Below are positions 32,371 to 44,050 of a DNA stretch of 64,000 bases, in pieces. Source of the DNA: Adiantum capillus-veneris (taxonomy: Eukaryota; Streptophyta; Polypodiopsida; Polypodiales; Pteridaceae); assembly GCA_014529385.2 (NCBI GenBank), contig CM043960.1:79271832-79335831 (forward strand), given 5' to 3'. The position numbers and the translations under genes were made by a program. The notes beneath the pieces are model-generated. The model ran no database searches. It had not been told where the DNA came from and saw nothing but the letters and a program-made list of their open reading frames with translations. Each line of letters opens with the position of its first letter. Within the stretch, counting starts at the first letter, position 1.

Positions 32371-33740
32371 ACAATTGTAATATTTATGGATAGGTAATGG
32401 AACATGTAAAGAATACTTTCAGTAGTGCCTCTTCTACCACAATTGAATCCGCAACAAAGCGGAGTGTTTAGGCTCCACCTGTACCAAATGTTGATCAAAT
32501 GGTTGAATAAGTGATCAAAAGAATGAACTAGAGCTATCAACAAAACCAAAATATATAACAACCATTAGTGAATGGTTTTACAAGAGGAACTACCTGAGGG
32601 AAAGGCCATATGGACTTCTAAGGTTGCAACCATTCCCACCATTGAGGTGCCAAATAACATAGCTGTAGGAGGAGATATGCCTCAACCAGTGTTGAGCCAA
32701 CAACCTCCTTTACCTCAAGAGAATTAGGAAATTCTTAAGTACAAGTAGTCTATAGAAACACTCATGAACCAAAAAATGTTGCCATTGACCATATTACAAA
32801 GAACTAGCTAAGACCTACAAGAGAGAACCTGAGGATATTGCATATGCAGACCGACAAAGTTTATCCTTCTTGAGTAAGTGCAAATGACGTTGCAGAGTCA
32901 TCATACATTTTTCAACCCACGAAAAATCATTACATGATGGATGAGAACACGCTAATGCTCAAAACAAATCGGAATTATAAACCTAGAGAATGTCCTCCTA
33001 GGACAAGACAGCCAATAGGGGCTCAAAAAGCATCCCAATAAGAAGGTCCTTGCTATGAATGTGGAGGTAATCATTGGGCAAGAGTTTGTCCACACAAGTT
33101 AGGAGTAAAAAGATGTTTGGGTTTCGTGATGGTTGTGGGGTGGATCATTTACTTCCAAACTTTCCCAAGAATCTTGAACAAAAGGGTAAAACGATTATGA
33201 ATCTTCTTGGAATTATATCATGCTTGAGTGGATCCAAAACGGAGCCAACAATTCCAATCAATGTGGTGACTAGAGCACATTTTCAGGAAGCTACAAAACA
33301 CACCGATTGGGGATGAACAAAAACTGCCACTTCAAATAAAACTTGAGAGTTTGATGATAAAGAATCAGCAAAAATCATGGAAAGGAAAAAGAGACAAAAT
33401 GAAAGCAAAGAGGATAAAAAAGAAAACTACCTTGGAGACAAAGCTGCAAAAAATCAGGGAGCAACTTAAACATGAAATAGAAAACAAGCAATGAGAAGAA
33501 GGAGCAATGTCTTCCAAAATATTATGTAGAGGTTTAGTCTTAGTGAAAAAAGTGCTCAAACCTTGAGAGGCTCTATTACACGCTTATGAGGCTAGACTAA
33601 AGACCAACAAGACATTGGAACAAAGATGGTTGACATTGGTTGACATATCCACATCCTGAAGTTGAGTATTAGAGATTAGAAATGTGCAAACGACTCATAG
33701 AGACATCTCAAGTGCTGATGGAGCCAAAAAACTAAACATC
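32371..33740 (+). pseudogene. Gypsy element 3, gag C-terminus with zinc knuckle and spacer
   Basis: Mostly unreadable. A knuckle CYECGGNHWARVCP (CX2CX3HX4C, a spacing seen in related plant elements) lies near 33,053-33,095. A Lys/Glu-rich stretch (33,330-33,500) follows. No protease active site could be found. Confidence 0.5.
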
Positions 33741-34960
33741 AAGAAGTGTTAATCCACAAAGAAATTGAGCACAAAGAAAAGCATCATTTGTGGTAGTACC
33801 CAAGAAGAACAAAAAATAACATGTATGTGTGAATCTCAAAGAGGTAAACACGGCTACTAATTGAGACAACTATCCCCTAACAGTTACTGATCATGTGATC
33901 GAGCAAGTTGTAGGCAAGGAAGATTATAGCTTTCTTGGAGGCTTTTCAGGCTATAACCAGCTTGCCACATAAAGCCAAAGGATGAACATAAGATAGCCTT
34001 TGCTATAGAATGAGGTAAATCTGCTTATAGAGTGATGCCATTTGGCTTGACCAATGCACCTGTCACCATCCACCACAAGTTGATGAGTCGTGTATTTAAA
34101 TAATATCTAAGACAATCCTTAAAAAATCTACATGGATGACTTATGCAAAAATGGCATTTTTACTGATCTAAAGAAGATTCAAGTGATTGTTTCTCTACCA
34201 AGACCGACAAAAGTAGGGGAAGTATAAGCCTTCATGGGCCATTGTAGTTACTATAAAAGATTCATCTATATGTATGCAATCATTACCAAACCTCTCTATG
34301 ATCTTATCACAAAATTTGATTGGATTGATGAATGTAAAGAAGCATTCTAGTTATTGAATCAAAGATTAACTTTTTCTCCAATTTTGAAAGCTCTTGAGTG
34401 GACGAAGATCTTTCATATCCACGTTGATGCATCAGCTTATGCTATAGGATGCATTTCAGCACAACATGGAGATAACAACATGGATTTTTCAATATGTTAC
34501 TCTAGCAAATAGCCTAATAGTGCAGAAAAGAATTACACGACAACAAAAGAGAAGGGATAGAAATGGTCTATGATGTGAAGAAGTTCAGACATTACCTTCT
34601 TGCAAACAAGTTCCTACTTTTTGTGGATCATCAAGCACTCTTATACTTGGTGAACAAACCCTGTAATACAAGATGTACTATTCGATGGTTTATCATATTA
34701 TTCGAGTTTGGTTTCACTGTAGTAATCAAGAAAGGAACCACACACGAGAGGGCTCACCATCTGTCAATATTGACTCATGGAGAAGCACCTAAGGAAGTTG
34801 ATGATGACTTGCCAGATTATTATCTATTCAATATTGAAATGGTGCCAAGATGGAGCAAGCATGTCATACATTTTCTCACCATTAGTTCAGTACAAATTAA
34901 AAGACAGCCATCAACAATCATTAAGCAAACATGAACACTAGTGCTAATAGGTGGAAGACT
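33741..34960 (+). pseudogene. Gypsy element 3, reverse transcriptase and RNase H
   Basis: RT pieces in several frames: VVVPKKNKK and HVCVNLKEVNTATN near 33,790-33,870, DYSFLGGFSGYNQL near 33,920-33,965, IYMDDLC (catalytic YMDD) at 34,127-34,147, FMGHCSYYKRFIYMY near 34,232-34,278. RNase H gives IFHIHVDASAYAIGCISAQH near 34,410-34,470, then the open frame 34,563-34,934 (VYDVKKFRHYLLANKFLLFV, DHQALLYLVNKP). Many stops; dead. Confidence 0.68.
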
Positions 34961-36065
34961 ATACAAGCAAGAAAATGATGGTATATTGCATCTATGTATA
35001 GAACCAACTGAGAGAAACATGTACTTGAGCCAAGCTCATGTATAAAACATGGGAATTCACAATTGAAAAGTGCAAACACTTCAAAAATTGATGAGACTTG
35101 GGATATATTGGACTAGATTAGTTCATGAAACAACTGTACAATTCAGGCACCTGTAGAACATGTAACACTATTCAGAGTAACAGTTGTACCCGAGTGGAGC
35201 TCGTACATTGGGGATTATTTGACCAAAGGAATCCTACCAGAGGGGTTGAGTAATGTGAATAGTACCTCCCATGTATTATACCTCCCATGAATAGTACCTC
35301 CCATGTATTATACACATTCTCAATATATCTTTGCGGCCACAGACTATCTGACCAAATGGGCCAAATCTACCCAAAAAATGATGTGAAAATGACAATGCAG
35401 TTCTTGTATGAGAATGTATTTACAAGATATGGACTACCAATCAAACTAGTAAGCGATAGAGGGACTCACTTCCTAAATAAAGTGATTGAATTCTTGTTGG
35501 ATGAACTCATGGTAATTCATTATAAATCAACACCTTATCACCCTCAAGCTAGTGAACAAGCAGAGAGCACAAGCAAAATCTTAAGCACGGTGCTCACAAA
35601 GATAGCGAGTGAGTCAAGAGCAGACTGGGACCAAAAGCTACATTTATCTCTTTGCGCAGATCGAGTTGCTTACAAGCATTGATTGGAACGACAACCTTTA
35701 ATATGGTGTTTGGGCTTAATGACATGCTACCCATGGAATTATTGTTTCCACATTTCAAGTAGCCAAGAACTTAGAATGGACAGACCATGAGTTGTCAAAA
35801 AGTGTAGATGAACTCAAGAAGCTAGATGAAATTCACTTACAAGCTTTCACAGGCATCTATGCACAAAAATGACACATGAAGGAGTTCCATGATCAACATG
35901 TAATCAACAAGGAGTTTAAAAAGGGTGACTATGTATTAGTCTACACCTTAAAACAACACCAAAAAGTTAAAAAAGCGAGGAAATTACCCATTCATGATTA
36001 ATGACATATCATCTAGTGGTGCCATAAAACTTGCAACATTAGAGGGAGAAGAGATTTCCCCAACA
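34961..36065 (+). pseudogene. Gypsy element 3, integrase
   Basis: N-terminal part is badly eroded (SQAH at about 35,020). The core frame 35,287-35,682 reads LYENVFTRYGLPIKLVSDRG, YHPQASEQAESTSK and ESRADWDQKLHLSLCADRVAY. It keeps the middle Asp and the Glu; I could not confirm the first Asp. The C-terminal part (TTFNMVFGLNDMLPMELL) follows in another frame. It resembles the integrase at the left edge of the window, so both belong to one lineage. It ends where the chromovirus begins. Confidence 0.65.
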
Positions 36066-36229
36066 TGATTAGTGGCTATAGGTTGAAGAAATACATCTAC
36101 TACTAACCACAACAATGCTCGACAAGATACACCTCATAGTAGACAGGAAGAAGCAAGCTTAAGCTAACCAAGCTCGGGCTCAAGAGGAAGAGAAGTTGTG
36201 GATTTTAAAGCGTAAGGAAGACTAAAGAG

Positions 36230-37125
36230 ACAAGTGCTTCAAAAGATGCAGAAGGTAGCAATTCATTGCTTAAGAATATCGTCATTCTTGAGTTTCATGG
36301 TGAAGAGCGTGATCACAACAAGGATGCGGTCAATACGTTCTTACACAAATGGAGTGATACTCATTGGTTGAGACACACCCCAAACATAAAGACAGCTGTG
36401 GAAACAAGTTTATCTCTTAAAGGTAAGGCCTATAAGTGGTGGATGACATTTCCAATAGATGCTCATCCATCTTCTTTGGCTGTGTTTCAAGATTCTTTCT
36501 CCAAAGAGTTTTTGGACTCCAATGAAGAGGATAAGAATTGGTTAGCATGGGATGCATGCCGCATGTCTGGCCTCTCTCTCACTCGGTACCTTTCCAAGTA
36601 TCTAGAAATCATATTAAAACTAGAAAGTCTAGATGAATTTCAAACTATACGAGGTTTTAATAGGGGTCTTGACAAAGACTATCATCTTCATGTCAAGACC
36701 TAGCATACAAAAACTTTGGAAGAATCCATCGATCATGCCCACAAATATGATGATGACCAAGAGAGGAAGGGAAATGTTCCCTACTCTAAGAATAATTTTG
36801 CTAAGAGAAATGTGGCTAAGAGCCAATGGCGAGGTAGATCTCCCACACATTCCAAGGGGAATAAGAGATAATCTACCTCTCCACACCCACAAGAGGCTAA
36901 GAAGCCTAAGCACTCATGAGATACTCCACGTGGGTCTCTCAGCACTGCTGATTTTGAGCGTGCAAAGAAACACAATTTGTGTTTTAGTTGTCTTTCGGAC
37001 CAACATAACAAGAAAGATTGTCCTCTTTTGCAAGGCAAAGAAAAGGCCATGCACACGGTGCAATGCCTCACACTAGATTCATCTCCTAAATACTATGTTG
37101 TAGAGGTTCTTCATATGGAAGAAAA
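36230..37125 (+). pseudogene. Chromovirus gag with zinc knuckle
   Basis: Frame 36,266-36,703 reads KNIVILEFHGEERDHNKDAV, TFLHKWSDTHWLRH, KGKAYKWWMTFPIDAHPSSL and LDEFQTIRGFNRGLDKDYHL, a typical gag. Stops interrupt near 36,703 and 36,868. The knuckle CFSCLSDQHNKKDCP (CX2CX4HX4C) is at 36,978-37,022. The N-terminal part is probably missing, because element 3 abuts at about 36.1 kb. Confidence 0.72.
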
Positions 37126-37136
37126 GCACAAGTGTT

Positions 37137-37787
37137 GTGTGCCCAATGTGGCAGCCCACCTTTGGCCCCCATGAGTTGATTCGCATGCATGGCACTGTTA
37201 ACGGACAACGTGTTCGTATTTTAGTGGATGATGGTGCAACTCATAACTTCCTGAACTATAAGCTAGTCAAGACATTGAAGCTTACACAGACTCCATGCTT
37301 CCACAAGTATGTGGTAGAACAGATGTCTGGAGATGATAAAGAAGTATGGGACACGGTAGTTCAAGGGGTTGAGATTATTGTTCAAGATCATACGATGACC
37401 CTTGACTTTCAAGTTATGAACATGGACCGTGATGATGTAGTTTTAGGACGGGAGTGGCTGCATGGTTTAGGAAACACATTGCACACTAGTTATGAACATA
37501 ACTCCCTATCCTTTATGGTCAATGGTAAACATGTGCTTTTGCTTGGTGAGAAAAATATACCATCTGCACCTCTTATATGTATAGCCAAGCTTTTTATTTT
37601 ACAGAAAGAAAATTTAATAGATGAAGTCTTTTTGTGTTACTGCTTGTCTCCAAGTTTTGTGAATCCTCAAGAGAAAAGTGTTGTGAATTCTAGTTACCGT
37701 ATGCAAAGTGCAATGAACTTTAATGATAAGCAAAGTGTTAACGATTCTCAAGAGAAAAGTGCTCTAGCAAAGTGCTCTCAATTTTAA
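37137..37787 (+). pseudogene. Chromovirus aspartic protease
   Basis: Frame reads GTVNGQRVRILVDDGATHNF, LNYKLVKTLKLTQTP and MNMDRDDVVLGREWLHGLG, the two hallmarks of gypsy proteases (active site, then VLGxxWL). The active site is DDGA instead of the usual DSGA; the catalytic Asp remains but the Ser is replaced. The open frame runs 216 codons to 37,787 and then breaks. Confidence 0.75.
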
Positions 37788-37829
37788 TTCTATTGAGCAA
37801 CGTGCAACTGTTATAAAACAAAAATTATA

Positions 37830-39240
37830 GGAATTACAAGATTTTCCATCCCAGTATAACTCTAGTTTACTTTCTCCTTTTGCAAGGCAAAAGCTGACTC
37901 ACTTACTCACGGAGTATAGTGATGTATTCTCAAGTGATTTACCGTCGGGTATACCCCCTACACCTAATGTGCAGCATGGCATAGCTGTCTTGTCGGGCAC
38001 TAAACCGGTGAGTAAACCACCTTATCGTATGGAGCTAGTGAGGCCAAGGAGGTTGAGAGTCAATTGGCTGACTACCTCACCCGTGGTTTCACTATACCTA
38101 GCACTTCGCCTTGGGCATCACCAATTCTATTGGTAAAAAAGAAAGATGGTACTATGCGCATGTGCGTAGATTATCACGGATTAAATGCCATAACCATGAA
38201 GAACAAGTATCCTCTACCTCGAGTGGATGATTTGTTTGATCAATTCCATGGGGCAAGATACTATACAAAGATAGATCTTTGTTCAGGTTACCACCAGGTG
38301 CGTATCCTTTTGAAAGATATCTATAAAGTTCCCTTTAGAACACGGTTCGGGCATTTTGAATTTTTGGTTATGCCTTTTGGTCTAACCAATGCTCCAACTA
38401 TATTTATGACACTCATGGATAGTATCTTACGTCCCCATCTTGGAAAATTTGTTGTGATTTTCCTTGATGACATTATCATTACAATAAGACTGAAGATGAA
38501 CACATAGAACACCTACGATAAGTGTTTGAACAGCGACGAGTTCACGCTCTGTATGCTAAGAAAAGCAAGTGATAGAGATACATCACCTTGGTCATGTGAT
38601 CTCTTATTCTAGCATCAAAATGGACACTGACAAGGTCGTTGCCATTCTTCGATGGCCACATCCCAACAGGGTTGAGGAGCTTCAAATCTTCTTAGGCATG
38701 GTTGGATTTTATCGACAATATATCCGTGATTATGCCAAAATCGGTGTTCCTATGATGGATCAACTTAAAGCAAAAGGTAAGACCTTTTATTGGGAAGAAG
38801 CCCAACAATGCAGTCTTGAACAACTCAAGGTAGTTGTAGCCACTGCTCCCATCCTAGCAATCGTTGACCCACTTAAACCGTTTGTTGTAGAGACTGATGC
38901 TAGTCATAAAGCAATTGGTTGGGTACTTCTCCAAGAGGGAAGACCTATAGCCTTTGAAAGTAAAAAGTTAGAGCCCAAAATAATTATTTTGTCTATGAGA
39001 GAGAGATCTTTGTCATAATTCATGCTTTATGAAAGTGGCGACACTATTTATATGGTGCCAAGTTTGAAGTCGTTTTTTAACATGAGAGTATTAAATGGTT
39101 TACTACACAAATAGACTTGAAGGGTTGCAAAGCTAGATGGGCAGAGATCCTTCAAGATCATGATTGTAAGCTTCGATACCGCAAGGGGCGATATAATGTA
39201 GTAGTGGGGATGCACTAAGTCGGATGCCTCAGATTAATTC
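37830..39240 (+). pseudogene. Chromovirus reverse transcriptase and RNase H
   Basis: LSPFARQKLTHLLTEYSDVF and [20 protein letters not shown] (37,860-38,020) form the linker. RT frame 38,064-38,507: [45 protein letters not shown] and [10 protein letters not shown] (catalytic DD). After a shift, 38,569-39,018 gives HHLGHVISYSSIKMD, LGMVGFYRQYIRDYAKI and RNase H VVETDASHKAIGWVLLQEG. The rest of RNase H is broken up to about 39,240 (GDALSRMPQINSLA). Fewer breaks than in gypsy elements 1-3. Confidence 0.8.
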
Positions 39241-39446
39241 ACTTGCTTTCACGAAAATAAAGAGTGAATTTTTGGAGTCATTACGAGGCAAGTGTGCACA
39301 AGGTCAATCATATGCTAAGGTGTGGAGTGCAGTTTGAAGAAGGAGTCCCTCACATGTCTCTGTATATAGCCAGATCAACATGTCTCTGCACGCGCAGATA
39401 AAAATTCCAACACATAGAGCTCCACCCCTACTCAGAAAGAGCTTAA

Positions 39447-40510
39447 GTGATGGAAGAAATTTTCATTGATGATGGCTACTTACTCCACAAGGGCAGAGTA
39501 TGTGTGCCAAAGGACTCAGACACTAGGCGCCAAATATTATTTGAGTGTCACGCTAGTCATCCAGGTATTGGTAAGACGTATCCCTTAGTTCGACGAAAAT
39601 TTTATTGGTCAGTCCTACATCATGTTCAAGAGTACGTAATAAATTGCCAACAATGCCAAGTTAATAAGGCAGAGCGCCTCAAGGTAGGTGGCCTTTTACA
39701 TCCTTTAGAGATTCCACAAGGTAAGTGGGAGAGTATCTCTATGGATTTTATAGTAGGACTACCTACTACAAATCGTGGCCATGATGCCATATGGGTAATT
39801 GTAGACCGTCTAACAAAGATGGGTCGATTCATTCCCACTAAGACTACGGTTAAGAAGTTGGAATTAGTACGGCTATTTGTAGAGAATATATATAGACTCT
39901 ATGGTCTTCTAGCTAGTATCATTAGTGACAGAGATCAAAAGTTTGATAATCACTTTTGGAGAGCTCTGTTTCAAAAGTTGGAAACTACACTTAATCTTAG
40001 TACGGTTGATCATCCAGAAATAGATGGTCAAAACGAAAGAGTTAATCAAGTTCTAGAGGATATGCTACGAGTGTACATTAGCAAGAAGCAAACCAACCTG
40101 TATTGGAATTTTCTTATAATAGTTCAAATCATGTGACTACATGGTTTAGTCCATTTATGCTTTATAAGGTTTTCAACCTAGATCACCTGTTACGGTGGGG
40201 TTGGCTAAGGAGAAGATACAACAAGCGAAAGATTTTCTCCAAGACCATTTTGATATGCTTTGAGTTGCTCAAGAGTGATATAAGAAGTACGCAAATGAAC
40301 ATTGTTGTCTTGCTACTTTCAACGAAGGAGACAAGGTTTTCCTCAAAGTTCTGGAGCATTCAGAAAGTTTGAAGACGGGAAAAGTTGCTAAACTTTCACC
40401 GCGCTATTGTGGACTGTTTACCAGTCTCAAACGTATAGGTCAAGTGGCCTATAAGTTAGCTCTTTTGGAGCACTCACGAGTTCATCCTGTTTTTCATGTT
40501 AGCCGTCTAT
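39447..40510 (+). pseudogene. Chromovirus integrase
   Basis: Frame 39,447-40,136 is open for 229 codons. The zinc finger HHCC is complete (ECHASHPGIGKTY, INCQQCQVNK). All three catalytic acids are present: SMDFIVGLP, ISDRDQKF, GQNERVNQ. The frame then shifts at about 40,100, but further pieces are readable (VFNLDHLLRW, KVAKLSPRYCGLFTSLKRIG, ALLEHSRVHPVFHVSRL), the usual post-core domain before a chromodomain. Integrase inserts the cDNA copy into the genome. Confidence 0.8.
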
Positions 40511-40551
40511 GAAAACAGCTAGGACAAAATGATAATGTCATTGACAAAGAT

Positions 40552-40773
40552 GTGATAGTTGACCTTATCAAACCGCCAACCATCCCTCATGAATCCAAAA
40601 AGATTTTGGATTCTCATGAGCTTCGCACCAGACATCATGTCAGACGACAGGTGTTTGTAAAATGGCTAGTTAGACCTGAAGAAGGTTCTACATGGGAGAA
40701 TGTCTCCGCACTTAAGAAACATTTTCCTACATTCGTTTTTGAGGACAAAAACTATTCTTTCAAGGGGGGGTAA
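40552..40773 (+). pseudogene. Chromodomain at the end of the chromovirus pol
   Basis: ESKKILDSHELRTRHHVRRQ followed by VFVKWLVRPEEGSTWENVSA fits the chromodomain pattern (E-x-I-x-D ... R ... V-K-W ... P-E-E-x-T-W-E). This module is known to bind histone marks and direct insertion to chromatin; here that is inference. The 73-codon frame ends at 40,773 in the polypurine tract. In the living element it would be fused to integrase; a shift and stop (about 40,511) separate them here. Confidence 0.75.
40762..40773 (+). promoter_or_regulatory. Polypurine tract of the chromovirus
   Basis: AAGGGGGGGTAA directly before TGTGAGGACATGGG, the usual chromovirus arrangement of purine tract and LTR start, overlapping the end of pol. 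Confidence 0.75.
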
Positions 40774-41590
40774 TGTGAGGACATGGGTCCTACGGGCAAG
40801 GCCACTTGCACGGCTGGACAATGTGTACGCTAGGGAGAGGCTATAAGATAGCATGGTTGGGTGGAGACTAGCACACGCATTACTCTCGTCCTTTCACCTT
40901 CCCATCTAGTCTAACATGCTTATGAGATGCTATGGGTGAAAGCTTTTGTGATTCTGATCACTACTTTGAATTCTAAGCCAAATTTTGCAAATTTTCCATG
41001 GACTTAGAGAATTTTGACATTCTTTCAAGGGTTTTGATGTTCAAATCGCTTGAAACTTCAGGGTTAAGGTCTAATTGACATGTGAAATCTAATGGCTTGG
41101 CTCTAGTCTTGCAACTTGAGAAAGGTACATGGATCACGATCCATGTTTGTTCACAATTTGGGATGAGACTTGGTGGGTATGTTCCTATAGCCTATCCTAG
41201 CACACTGGTGGAATCTTTTCAAATTTGGATCTAGATTCACAAATTTTATCCAAATTCCTAGTTTACGGCCGAGTTTTCCAGCTTTGACCATATCTAATAT
41301 TTGAATCCGACTTTTTATTGATTCTTATGACTAGTTTTTGCTAATTTGATGATTGGAGATTGACAATCACTACCATGTCTACTTGTTCATTAATTTTTGC
41401 TTCCATCGGACTTTGATTGGTCCTCTTGGCCTTGCTAACAATCCTTGCACTTTTTGCAAGAATTTCTTAGCTTTTTGTCAAATTTGGAACTGTTCTGCTC
41501 AAGTTATGCTCATTTTTCATTTTATGGTCAAGTTTGCATTATTTTGAATTTTTAACAACTTTGGATCAACTTCGAGGCACTAAACAACTA
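40774..41590 (+). repeat. 3' LTR of the chromovirus (start fixed, end unknown)
   Basis: Begins TGTGAGGACATGGGTCCTAC. I find no second copy in the window, so the 5' LTR is lost or outside, and the right edge cannot be set; the end given is only the next recognisable feature. The palindromic word at 41,127-41,146 lies in this interval. Confidence 0.5.
41127..41146. repeat. Palindromic word, isolated copy
   Basis: ACATGGATCACGATCCATGT, a palindrome over 20 bp except the central two bases. Same core as at 30.2-30.6 kb. Confidence 0.7.
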
Positions 41591-43380
41591 AAATTTGGTA
41601 ATAGGATGTCACGGAGACATGCTCAAAAGGAGTGGGAGGCTGCACCCTATCAGATTATTGACATCTTGTCAAACAAGAAAGCTCATATCACAAATCAAGA
41701 GCTTGAGTATACATTGGCCAATATTTTCATTGGCAAGTTTCAAGCGGTTGATGGCACAAAAGAAAAAGCCACAATCTTTTGAAGGAACTTTGGACACTTC
41801 ACCAGAAGCCAAAAGTCATAGACAGTTCCAGATATCTCCAGCTCGATAGCTTCTTAGACTACCTCCCTGGTGAGGGACCAACTTCCAATGAGACCACGAG
41901 CTCATGAGAATTATTCAATGCCAACTCGATAGCTTTTTCAGACTGCCTCCCTAGTGGGGGCCCGATTTTCAACGAGCCATGAGCACTATTCAGTACAATG
42001 GAGGAGCTACAAGGAGCTATCCTGATGGAAAAAACTGGATTTGCAATAAGAGTAAATATCACCATTGATGTGCCAAGATCTCCATTTACCAACAATAAGC
42101 CACAAACTTTTACTAAAGATTGAGGCCATAGATAATGACAAGGCATTCATCAAGCATCAAGGGCATGAGCTCACATACAAAGATCTAATCTATTTGGAGA
42201 TAGAGTTTCCCTTGCAACTGATCTCATAGCACTTAAAAGTACAAAGTCACCATGCTACATAGAACCCCTACTACATGTGGTAGTGGCGATGGTCATCGGA
42301 TTAGTAGAAAGATGAGTGATCAAGTGCTACCTCAAAGGTTACATTTTAGAGAATTTAGTGGCGGCCAAAGGGTAGTGACATAAACAGGACATATATGAAT
42401 GCATGGTGGCTAATTCTTATGAGGATAATCTACCAAGCACTAGGAATAATCAAAGTTCTCCCTGAAGTTGAATCTCAGCTTAACCTCTTACACAATGCCA
42501 AGCATGTAGTAAACGTAGTGGGTAGTTCATCAACAACTCTTATAAATAGAAGAACACAAATTCAGAGCTCTAGAGTATCAACCCATTACAGTGAGGCTAT
42601 TGAATTTGATCTTGAGATTCAAGGCAAATATGTGTTGTTAGAATACCAATCCTCAAAAGAGGAAGAAGTAGTTGATCAAAAAAAGACCCCAACAAATAGA
42701 TAGAATCCCAAAATCTCAAGCTCAAAGATCTATGGAGGAAGCATAGTGGCTCCGAGAAGAACACCAAACAATGATAGTGAAGGAGAAGAAGAAGATGGAA
42801 TAAACTAAGCAAGATGCACCTCTATTAGACGAGGATGATGTCGAGCTAGACACAAAGCTCAAGAAACTTAAAGAGGAAAGATGCCAAAAAGCTTGAGTGG
42901 AAGTCAAGCTGACTCAAGCTCCTCAAGTAAACAAATCCATGAAATACTAAAAAGAAAAGCTGAAGAAAGGGTTGAGCAAGAGTATAAATGGCATAAAATA
43001 GATTTAGATTCACCAATGGACTCTCCTCATAACTAACAATTGCATCATGAGAAAACTACGAGAGATACGATTACCAAAAATACAGTTGCAAAGAAAATGG
43101 AGAAACAACTCTCTTCAAAGCAGCCATATCCTCCTCCTGCTAAATCAACAAGAGAGAAAGAGTCTCAAATTGAAAGAGAATATCAAAATCGCAAAGAAGA
43201 ATAATGAGTTCTCGAGGAGTAACAAAAAGGAACTCCTCCAAAGAAGGATTTTCTTGAAAAAACATCTCAAAAAAGAGAGACTCAAGCAAAAAAAGATATA
43301 CCACCTTTAACACAAGAAGATGCAGTGGCGATTGAAAGGATTCTATAACAATTTGATCTTAAATAACTTTTGGAGATGAT
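41590..43380 (+). pseudogene. Unresolved retroelement debris
   Basis: Short + frames: EWEAAPYQIIDILSNKKAHI (41,625-41,690), which loosely fits the 'PYxxxxxLKxxxAxIS' segment between gag and protease of plant gypsy elements; HELTYKDLIYLEIEFP near 42,165-42,215; and from 42,650 to 43,330 Lys/Glu/Gln-rich pieces (KAEERVEQEYKWH, KSTREKESQIEREYQNRKEE) like a coiled coil. Many stops. The assignment is tentative. Confidence 0.3.
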
Positions 43381-43382
43381 CT

Positions 43383-43383
<1 letters not shown>

Positions 43384-43468
<85 letters not shown>
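43384..43468 (+). repeat. (CT)n microsatellite
   Basis: About 42 uninterrupted CT units. Confidence 0.95.
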
Positions 43469-43471
<3 letters not shown>

Positions 43472-43800
43472 TCGTTTATTCTTATATTTGCAATACATCA
43501 CCCTTTTGTTGTTTTTCACCAAGCCCCTTAAAGAGCTCAATTGTTTCAATGGTCTTTTAGCAGAAGAGAACCAAAAGCTTGTGCCACACTTACCTGAGCA
43601 AGGTTTTGGTTTTTTACCTGATGCAAGATCTCGTTTGACTTATATATACCATTGCAAAAAGCACGTGAACAATCCATTCTTGACTTATTTTATGGGTTGA
43701 CATTAAAGATAAATATACAATGTGCATATCTTGGAATATGCTCAATCATAACATTAAGGAACATGTCAATTTGTATATGTCAAGACCAAAGGCAACAAAT

Positions 43801-44050
43801 AAATTGATCTTAATTCAACTCTTAGAATTTGTGATTGGGGAAGTCTTTTGTGCTTTAGACATCTCCCATTGTTTGATGATTCAAATTGATCTTGCTTCAA
43901 ATCTTAGAATTTGTGATTGGGGAAGTCTTTTGTGCTTTAGACATCTCCCATTGTTTGATGAGTTTCAAATTGATCTTACTTCAACTCTTAGATTTTGTGA
44001 TTGGGGAATTATTTTGTGCTTTAGACATAACCCATTGTTTTATAAGTTTC
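43801..44050 (+). repeat. Three tandem units of 82-84 bp
   Basis: Units 43,801-43,882, 43,883-43,966 and 43,967-44,050, each starting AAATTGATCTT and containing TTTGTGATTGGGGAA and TTTTGTGCTTTAGACAT. The third is the most changed. A + frame stays open across all three (43,720-44,079), but the unit lengths shift the frame between copies, so it is not a protein repeat. Confidence 0.9.

Noticed and set aside
43801-44050. CRISPR-like array
   Set aside because: Units are directly adjacent with no spacers, and the DNA is a plant nuclear sequence.
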